A DNA stretch of 21,675 bases from the IMG/VR virus record IMGVR_UViG_3300030116_001426, positions 8,043-29,717 of that record. The stretch is one strand, 5' to 3'. This DNA is from a virus. This document shows, one piece after another, positions 15,132-21,675 of this stretch (the stretch's first letter is position 1; each line of letters begins with the position of its first letter). A program made the position numbers and the translations under genes. Under the pieces are notes generated by a model, which made no database searches, was not told the DNA's origin, and was given only the letters and a program-made list of their open reading frames with translations.

Positions 15132-18100
15132 ATGGCGGAGTTGAAGCGTAATTTCACATCAAGTCGTATGAATAAAGACCTTGATGAAAGGTTAGTGCCT
15201 AATGGCGAGTATAGAGATGCGTTAAACATTAGTATCTCAACTTCAGAATCATCTGACGAAGGTTCAGTTGAAAGTATAAAAGGTAATTCAAGAATAGGTA
15301 TTCAAGCTCAAGATAGAAGCTTCACACAAACATTAGGTATTACTGGTCAAAAATGTATAGGAACTGTCAGAGATGAAGAACAAAATAAAATTTATTGGTT
15401 TATATCTGGTACAAACGTTGATGCTATAGCTGAGTATGACGAAAATACAAATAGTGTGGCTTCTGTTTTTACAGATCTTTTTAATTTTACAACATCAGCA
15501 AACTACACAAATTCGCCATCAAACACAATTACATTTAATACAGCACAGCCTAATATAAAAGTAGGTGCTGCTATCAGCGGTACTAATGTGATAAGTGGCA
15601 CTACTGTAGCTAGCATATCAGCAGATAACAAAACAATAACACTTTCTAACAGCGGCCCAGCTACAATATCTGGAGCATTATCTATTGTAAATCCAAGGGC
15701 ATTAAACTTCTCGCCTAGTATGTTTATAACTGCTGCTAATATATTAGATGGTATATTATATTTTACCGATAATATTAATGAGCCAAAACAAATTGACATT
15801 AATAAAAGCAAACTTGGCACACCGGGTTTCTCCTCGTCAACTATACTAAGAGTAAAATCACAGCCACAAGATGCTGCTCTAAAAGAACATATCACGTTAA
15901 TTAAAAAATCACCATTAAACGCCCCTAATATTACAATGTCTAACAGTTTACGCGGTGGTATTGTAAACTCAACTTTTACTTCTGCGTCAAACTTTTTTGG
16001 TGATACTAACGGATCAAAAGCGCCAGGCACAGAGCTAGGTGATATAATATTTTCGCCAAAACCAAGCTTTGAGGTTGGTGATAATTTAAAGTTTACTCAC
16101 TCAGCCGTTGAAGAGGCTGGCGGTGAAACAATTTTATACGAAGTTCGTGTTGTATTAACTAGCTTAGAAAGTGAGTCAGCTGTTGCAAAAACATTTAAAT
16201 CAAAAATATTAAGTATAACTGATGACGTTATACATAGCGCTAACGTACAGTGGGACGTAGCATTAGAACAAAAAGATCCATTTTTTGAGTTAGTTTTTCC
16301 AAGGTTTGCATACAGATGGAAATATGAAAATGGTCAATACTCTGCTTTTTCACCATTTAGTGAGGTTGCTTTTTTACCTGACGAGGTTAACGGCTATAAG
16401 TTTGATTCAAAAAGCGGATTTAACAAAGCTATGGTTAACACTGTAAGAAAAATAACGTTAAGCACTTTTGACACAAAGCCAAAAGATGCAGTTGAAGTTG
16501 ATGTGTTATTTAAACAATCAAACAATACTAACGTGTATACCGTTAAAACTTTAAAAAATAACGAAGATACAATTGACATTACGTCAGAGCAAATATATGC
16601 TACAGTACCATCTAATCAATTAATAAGACCATATGATAATGTGCCTAGAAAAGCGCTAAGCCAAGACGTTGTAGGTAATAGATTAGTTTTTGGTAACTAT
16701 ATACAAAATTATAATATTGAAGACGAGCAAACTGATGATGGTAAAATTAGTTCTACCGTTGCGTTTCAAACAAACGTTTTATCAAATAAAATAACAGAAA
16801 ACACACCAACCAAATCGTTAAAGGCAATACGTAAATATCAGCTTGGTGTTATATATTTAGACGAGTTTGGTAGACACACGCCTGTTTTTTCTGACGATAC
16901 TGGTGTTATAACAATTGATCAAATACAGTCAAATACAGCCAATAAAATTGAAGCTAAAATAACAACACCAGCTCCATCCTGGGCAACACATTATAGATAT
17001 TATATTAAAGAGCCTTCTAATGAATATTACAACTTAGCATTAGATAGATACTACGAAGCAGAAGACGGTAACGTATGGCTTAGTTTTTCATCAGCTGATA
17101 GAAACAAAGTAGATAACGAAACGTTTTTAATATTAAAAAAGAAACATACAGAAAATGTAAGTGTTTTTAATACTAGTGGTGGAACTGTAAAGTATAAAAT
17201 ACTTGATATAGCTAATGAAGCACCAACATTTATAAAACAAAAGAAAACATCGTTAGGTAAAATTACTACGCAGTTCGGTGAAAACTCAAATGCAGCTGAA
17301 GGTTTTCCACAAAAAGGATTTTTATCATTTAAGGTTAAAGGATCTGAGATAAATGTTTTAAAAGATTTAAACACAACTTCTGTAACTGATAAGTATATAC
17401 GTATATCAACTAGTTCAAACGCATCAGAGTTATATCAGTTAAGCAGCATAAATGTTAATGACGCAGGTACTACTGGAGACTTAACAGAAGCTGCGGATAC
17501 TTGGACGTTTAACATAGCTGAAGCTTTTGGTAGCGATATAGATTTTGTAGGAACAGGAACGAGTAAAACAGCTGGCTTATCATTAGAGGTATTACAAGAA
17601 GAGATAGACGAAAATAACCCTGAGTTTGTTGGTAGGTTTTTTGTTAAAGTACCTAGAGACGCAACACTTGATAAAAGTATTTTAACTAAAGCTGTTGATA
17701 GAGTATATAAAGTTAAAAACGCGCAAAACATATTTAAAATAGATACGCAACATGACACTAAAGCAGATTTTTCAGATACTCAGCTTTTTGCTATTGATAA
17801 GTCTGGTGGATTTGATGAAGATAAAAACGCTTTAGCTGTAGGTAAAGGTGCTCAAGCAGGTAAAAAAACAATACAACTACGTTTAATAGGTATTGGTCCT
17901 GATAAAGAGCCACACACGTTGTTTCCAAACGTTGTAAATTTAACTGCTAACGCGCAGCTAGACGGACAATTACGTGCTCCTGGTACTCTATTACGTTGGA
18001 GGTCAGATGGTTCAACAGATAACGTCTATGAGATTATAAGCTCATCACCTATCAAAGTGTTTAACTATGGTACAGGCCCTATTAGGCGTAAGAAAGCCGA

Positions 18101-21100
18101 CAACAAAGGTATAAGATATACAATAACGTTAGACAGAGAGCTTTCATTTAATGCGCAAAACGCTGTGCAATCAGGTGTTACTTCAGACAGTGGAACAAGT
18201 ACAGTTCTTGAAGTTGTTAGTGAAGTTATAAATGAAAATACATTTAGTAGTGATAGCCCAGCTGTGTTTGAAACAGAACCAAAACAAGCTGTTGATTTAG
18301 ATTTATATTACGAAACAAGTAAGACATATCCAATAGCTGACTTAGCAACAAGTAAAACTTTAGATTATTTTAACTGTTTTTCTTTTGGTAATGGTGTTGA
18401 ATCAAACAGAATACGTGATGATTTTAATGCGCCAACTATAGATAAAGGTGTAAGAGTATCTACTGTTTTAGCAGAGCAGTATAGAGAAGAGCACAAGAAA
18501 AGTGGTTTAATATACTCTGGTATATATAATTCTACAAGCGGTATAAATAGATTAAATCAATTTATTGCTGGTGAAAAAATAACAAAAGATTTAAATCCAG
18601 AGTACGGATCAATACAAAAACTACACACAAGAAACACAGACTTAATAGCTTTATGTGAAGATAAAGTATTAAAAATACTAGCTAATAAAGACGCTTTATT
18701 TAATGCGGATGGTAACGTAAACTTAACTTCAACTAACAATGTTCTTGGCACAGCAATACCATTTGCTGGCGAATATGGTATAGCTAAAAACCCAGAGAGT
18801 TTTGCTAGTTACGGCTATAGGGCTTATTTTACTGATAAAGCTAGAGGTGTTGTATTAAGATTATCAATGGACGGATTAACTAAAATATCTGACTATGGTA
18901 TGGGTAATTATTTTACAGATAATTTAACTGCAGCAACAACGGTATTAGGTACATATGATGAAGATGGTAATAATTACAATGTTACGCTAAATAATGATAC
19001 TGTAAGTTTTGCTGAATCTATAAACGGCTGGGAAAGTAGAAAATCGTATATACCAGAAGCTGGTATATCTTTAAATAAAACATACTATACTTTTAGTGGT
19101 GGTGATATGTGGAAACATACAGATACAGCTACGCGAAATACTTTTTATGGAGGCTCATTTGTTGACTCACAAATAACATTATTACTTAATGACTTACCGT
19201 CAAGTATTAAAAAATACAAAACGATAAACTACGAAGGTAGTAGATCAAGAGAATATAATGCGTCAGGCGCACAAACAAAAACTGGGTGGTATTTAAACAA
19301 TATAACAACAGATCAACAGTCTGGTGAAATACAACAGTTTAAAGACAAAGAAAACAAGTGGTATAATTATATAAAAGGTAAAGCTATAAGTGGTGTAGAT
19401 ATTGATACTAAAAATTTTAATATACAAGGCGTTGGTAAACTATCAGCATTAAGTGGTAATGGACAAAGTTTATTTAATTTAAGCATAACAGTTAATACAA
19501 CAGGTAAACTTATGACTTTAACTGGTGTTAGTAGTGACAATGCCGTGTGGACACTAGACGGTAATACAGCTACTTGTACAGGTGTTGGTCAAATAGCAGA
19601 CACTGATCCTGTAGTGTTAACGTTTACTGCTGATGAAAACTGTAAACCTCCTTCAGCGCAAAGTGTAGACAGCTTACCATCTGAATTTAATGGCCAACCA
19701 GTGTATAACGCTACAAATAATACATTAACTATAACGTTTAACAGCGAAACTTTAACTGCAAATAAAAATATAAATATAACACCAAGCGCGGCTTGTCCTG
19801 TTGAAACGTTTACAATATCTGGTACTTTTGATGTAGATGTTAACAACACAACTGGTAGCAGCTCAACAAACAACGCGTACAGCGGTGATACTGCAAATAA
19901 CGCTGAATTTAATAATTTGATAGACCAAACGTTTACTGCATCAGCAGATCATTATTTTTTTAGTGAACCGCAAATAATATTTACTGACGTTAAGCATCGA
20001 GATAATTACAAGGTTATTGTAACAGATACAAACGATAGTGATGGTAATTTAACAGCTAGGCGTTTTCAAGTTTCATACACAATTAGAGACAAAGAAAGTG
20101 TAACTACAGACAAAATAAGGTTTGTAGCTAGAGCTATAAATAATCAAGCATCAACAGGTAAATTATATAACTTTACTTGTGATCAAACTGATATGAACTT
20201 CTTTGGCGCTGAAAGGGTTATAAGTGTTTATGGTGATCCTACTGCTACGTATAAATTATCTATATCTGATGGTAGCAATACGTATGATTTTTCTAGTAAT
20301 ACTTTTACAAGTAGCTCTACTGAAAGTGGAACATTAACTATAGGTACGCAAGGCTCATCATCTACAACTATTGATTTTCCAAGTGTAACAGCTAACAAAA
20401 CTTACACAACTACTATAACTGCTGTTGGCGGTGGGGTTAGTTGGAATACTGGTAACGCTACAACAAGAACATTTACTATTGATCAGAAAAAAGAAGTATT
20501 TATAAGGTTTACACCAACAAACGTTAATGCTATTGATGGGTCAAACGGAAATCAAACAATAACACCAAGTAACATAACAGTTACATCGACTGCTGGCGAT
20601 ACTCAAACGCAACGTGTGTTGTTAGAGTTTACTGTAACGGAAACAAACGATATTGTACTATTAAGTACACCACAGTATAGTAGCTTCTCGGGTGATATAG
20701 CTTCAACTAATAACACAACTAGAGAGCTAACATTAAATGATGGTGGTAAAGTTACTATCGATAATCACAGCATAACATTAGATAACAACTCAACACCTAA
20801 ATCAGCTACATATAGAGCCACGGCTTTAATTTCTCAGTTTGGTACAGATAACGATACTGTTAACATTAATCTCGCTAATCATTTAAGTGCTGGTTTATCT
20901 AGCAATCAGTATGTTACATTAGCACCTACTGTTGCTGCTAATGATGCTGGTGAAACAAACTTAACTGGAGTTACGTTTACATCAGGATCGCAGGTGTTAA
21001 GTAGCGCTGATGTTGCAACTGGTACAGGTGAAGTGACAGGTGATTTTAGCGAATTTAATATTGATGAAGTTACAATAAACGTTCAAGCGATAACAGATAG

Positions 21101-21281
21101 TAGCCAAATACAAGGTTTTGGTTTAAGCACTAGTACAACTAATTTAGTACAAAGCGTACAGCCTACTTCTTTAACAGCTACTAAAGCAACGTTTAATTGG
21201 GCTGCTACATTAATTCCAAATAACACAGTTGCTAACAACGAATACAATGTAGCTATAAGTGTAGATTTAATTGGTGTATAA
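15132..21281 (+). CDS. Giant tail hub/nozzle protein with adhesin-like extension
   Basis: A 2049-residue virion protein. Residues 12-32 (RMNKDLDERLVPNGEYRDAL and N) introduce a beta-strand-rich body that looks like a propeller-type tail hub, comparable in role to T7 gp12, P22 gp10 or the crAss-like muzzle. Repeated blades include NKIYWFISGTN and DGILYFTDNINEPKQIDI. A small beta module (about 118-190) sits between two blades. Further conserved marks are GWESRKSYIPEAG (1299-1311), YYTFSGGDMWKH, TINYEGSRS and GWYLNNITTDQQSGEI, ending at YNYIKG (to residue 1416). From 1417 to 2049 the chain changes to Ser/Thr/Asn-rich strands resembling tandem Ig-like domains. No signal peptide, transmembrane segment or lysozyme motif is visible. 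The protein probably forms the tail tube end, with the extension reaching the host surface. It is one uninterrupted frame of standard-code codons. Confidence 0.72.
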   Translation: MAELKRNFTSSRMNKDLDERLVPNGEYRDALNISISTSESSDEGSVESIKGNSRIGIQAQDRSFTQTLGITGQKCIGTVRDEEQNKIYWFISGTNVDAIAEYDENTNSVASVFTDLFNFTTSANYTNSPSNTITFNTAQPNIKVGAAISGTNVISGTTVASISADNKTITLSNSGPATISGALSIVNPRALNFSPSMFITAANILDGILYFTDNINEPKQIDINKSKLGTPGFSSSTILRVKSQPQDAALKEHITLIKKSPLNAPNITMSNSLRGGIVNSTFTSASNFFGDTNGSKAPGTELGDIIFSPKPSFEVGDNLKFTHSAVEEAGGETILYEVRVVLTSLESESAVAKTFKSKILSITDDVIHSANVQWDVALEQKDPFFELVFPRFAYRWKYENGQYSAFSPFSEVAFLPDEVNGYKFDSKSGFNKAMVNTVRKITLSTFDTKPKDAVEVDVLFKQSNNTNVYTVKTLKNNEDTIDITSEQIYATVPSNQLIRPYDNVPRKALSQDVVGNRLVFGNYIQNYNIEDEQTDDGKISSTVAFQTNVLSNKITENTPTKSLKAIRKYQLGVIYLDEFGRHTPVFSDDTGVITIDQIQSNTANKIEAKITTPAPSWATHYRYYIKEPSNEYYNLALDRYYEAEDGNVWLSFSSADRNKVDNETFLILKKKHTENVSVFNTSGGTVKYKILDIANEAPTFIKQKKTSLGKITTQFGENSNAAEGFPQKGFLSFKVKGSEINVLKDLNTTSVTDKYIRISTSSNASELYQLSSINVNDAGTTGDLTEAADTWTFNIAEAFGSDIDFVGTGTSKTAGLSLEVLQEEIDENNPEFVGRFFVKVPRDATLDKSILTKAVDRVYKVKNAQNIFKIDTQHDTKADFSDTQLFAIDKSGGFDEDKNALAVGKGAQAGKKTIQLRLIGIGPDKEPHTLFPNVVNLTANAQLDGQLRAPGTLLRWRSDGSTDNVYEIISSSPIKVFNYGTGPIRRKKADNKGIRYTITLDRELSFNAQNAVQSGVTSDSGTSTVLEVVSEVINENTFSSDSPAVFETEPKQAVDLDLYYETSKTYPIADLATSKTLDYFNCFSFGNGVESNRIRDDFNAPTIDKGVRVSTVLAEQYREEHKKSGLIYSGIYNSTSGINRLNQFIAGEKITKDLNPEYGSIQKLHTRNTDLIALCEDKVLKILANKDALFNADGNVNLTSTNNVLGTAIPFAGEYGIAKNPESFASYGYRAYFTDKARGVVLRLSMDGLTKISDYGMGNYFTDNLTAATTVLGTYDEDGNNYNVTLNNDTVSFAESINGWESRKSYIPEAGISLNKTYYTFSGGDMWKHTDTATRNTFYGGSFVDSQITLLLNDLPSSIKKYKTINYEGSRSREYNASGAQTKTGWYLNNITTDQQSGEIQQFKDKENKWYNYIKGKAISGVDIDTKNFNIQGVGKLSALSGNGQSLFNLSITVNTTGKLMTLTGVSSDNAVWTLDGNTATCTGVGQIADTDPVVLTFTADENCKPPSAQSVDSLPSEFNGQPVYNATNNTLTITFNSETLTANKNINITPSAACPVETFTISGTFDVDVNNTTGSSSTNNAYSGDTANNAEFNNLIDQTFTASADHYFFSEPQIIFTDVKHRDNYKVIVTDTNDSDGNLTARRFQVSYTIRDKESVTTDKIRFVARAINNQASTGKLYNFTCDQTDMNFFGAERVISVYGDPTATYKLSISDGSNTYDFSSNTFTSSSTESGTLTIGTQGSSSTTIDFPSVTANKTYTTTITAVGGGVSWNTGNATTRTFTIDQKKEVFIRFTPTNVNAIDGSNGNQTITPSNITVTSTAGDTQTQRVLLEFTVTETNDIVLLSTPQYSSFSGDIASTNNTTRELTLNDGGKVTIDNHSITLDNNSTPKSATYRATALISQFGTDNDTVNINLANHLSAGLSSNQYVTLAPTVAANDAGETNLTGVTFTSGSQVLSSADVATGTGEVTGDFSEFNIDEVTINVQAITDSSQIQGFGLSTSTTNLVQSVQPTSLTATKATFNWAATLIPNNTVANNEYNVAISVDLIGV

Positions 21282-21292
21282 AAAATAATAAC

Positions 21293-21664
21293 ATGGCAGA
21301 ATTAACATTAACAATAAGCGGAAATATAAATAAATCTTTACAGCCAAAAGGTGATGCTTCTTTGGCTGGTCAAGATATAATATACTATGGCGTAACAAGT
21401 GGAAACACACCAAATGAAGCTTCTTCTATAGTAAGGCTAGGCGAATGTGTTAGTGTTAATAGAACAAATAACACTATAGTAGTAGAAGTAGCTAACAGTG
21501 TAGTTAGGCCGTCACAAAACGACTTTATATTTTTTGGCAAAGACAACCAAGCAAGTACATCAGGTATTTTAGGTTATTACGCAGAGCTAGAAATGAAAAA
21601 TAATTCAACAGATAAAATCGAACTATTTTCAGTAGGTACAGAAGTATTTGAAAGTAGCAAATAA
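21293..21664 (+). CDS. Small virion-type protein after the tail hub
   Basis: A 123-residue beta-rich protein of unknown function. The start (ELTLTISGNINKSLQPKGD), then IIYYGVTSG, SIVRLGECVSVNR and FIFFGKDNQASTSGILGYYA, lead to a C-terminal strand ending LFSVGTEVFESSK. Small proteins with the same FFGKD-SGxLGYxAE-VFESS signature recur in marine phages next to tail genes. It has no charged coiled coil, membrane segment or enzyme motif, so a decoration, tail or fibre-adaptor role is the best inference. The ATG at 21293 follows an A-rich leader without a Shine-Dalgarno sequence, 11 bases after the hub stop. The stop lies 11 bases before the window end, so the gene is complete; whether another gene follows cannot be seen. 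Confidence 0.68.
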   Translation: MAELTLTISGNINKSLQPKGDASLAGQDIIYYGVTSGNTPNEASSIVRLGECVSVNRTNNTIVVEVANSVVRPSQNDFIFFGKDNQASTSGILGYYAELEMKNNSTDKIELFSVGTEVFESSK

Positions 21665-21675
21665 CGTGTGATTAT

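Noticed and set aside
15503-16030. Minus-strand open frame of about 175 codons opposite the hub gene
   Set aside because: Hydrophobic mirror of the Asn/Thr/Ser-rich coding strand; no start context and no recognisable protein features.
1-21675. CRISPR array, tRNA genes, diversity-generating retroelement or insertion sequence
   Set aside because: No spaced direct repeats, cloverleaf structures, reverse transcriptase or transposase motifs were found on reading both strands.

Overview
This window is a contiguous late structural module of a tailed double-stranded DNA phage (Caudoviricetes). Every gene lies on the + strand, the genes are tightly packed or overlapping, the DNA is AT-rich (about one third GC by eye), and the order is the classic packaging, portal, scaffold, capsid, neck, tail. 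No host chromosomal genes, integrase, lysis genes, replication genes, tRNAs or CRISPR arrays are visible. The large terminase, the large portal with a Gln/Ala-rich C-terminus, the two adaptor or ring-like proteins and a giant hub protein with a D-ERL-P-GEYRDALN N-terminus fit a short-tailed (podovirus-like) phage resembling crAss-like and uncultured marine phages. That placement rests on remembered family patterns, not a search. Nearly all start codons lack a Shine-Dalgarno sequence and sit in A/T-rich leaders, often with A at -3. This fits a Bacteroidota (flavobacterial) host, but it is an inference.

Layout. Bases 2-2413: the 3' part of a fibre gene, open through the left window edge, ending in a peptidase S74-type intramolecular chaperone. 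2413-3518: a small fibre/appendage protein translationally coupled to a SAM methyltransferase of the guanidinoacetate/arginine methyltransferase (GAMT/RMT2) type. 3578-4493: three small proteins (a probable tail-associated protein, a coiled-coil protein and a small conserved protein). 4493-5098: a protein that reads as two GroES-like barrels in tandem. 5043-7531: a probable small terminase subunit and the large terminase. 7534-9954 portal, 9980-11197 scaffold candidate, 11225-12628 major capsid protein, then a strong intrinsic terminator. 12700-15124: a conserved head/neck protein and two ring/adaptor proteins, with a long hairpin before the first adaptor. 15132-21281: a 2049-residue tail hub with a long Ser/Thr/Asn-rich C-terminal extension. 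21293-21664: a small virion-type protein.

How the genes work together. The terminase pumps DNA through the portal into a shell built from capsid protein on the scaffold. The GroES-like protein is a plausible folding helper for capsid or other virion proteins. The adaptors and hub close the head and form the tail tube, and the fibres bind the host. The capsid gene stands in its own expression unit, with an AT-rich leader before it and a terminator after it. No stretch longer than 80 bases lacks a gene; the longest gaps (3519-3577, 3950-4024, 12629-12699, 13441-13495) hold AT-rich leaders and hairpins. I see no clearly undescribed system. The items most worth a second look are the methyltransferase inside the fibre operon, the double GroES-like protein, the fused extension on the hub, and the shared leader motifs.
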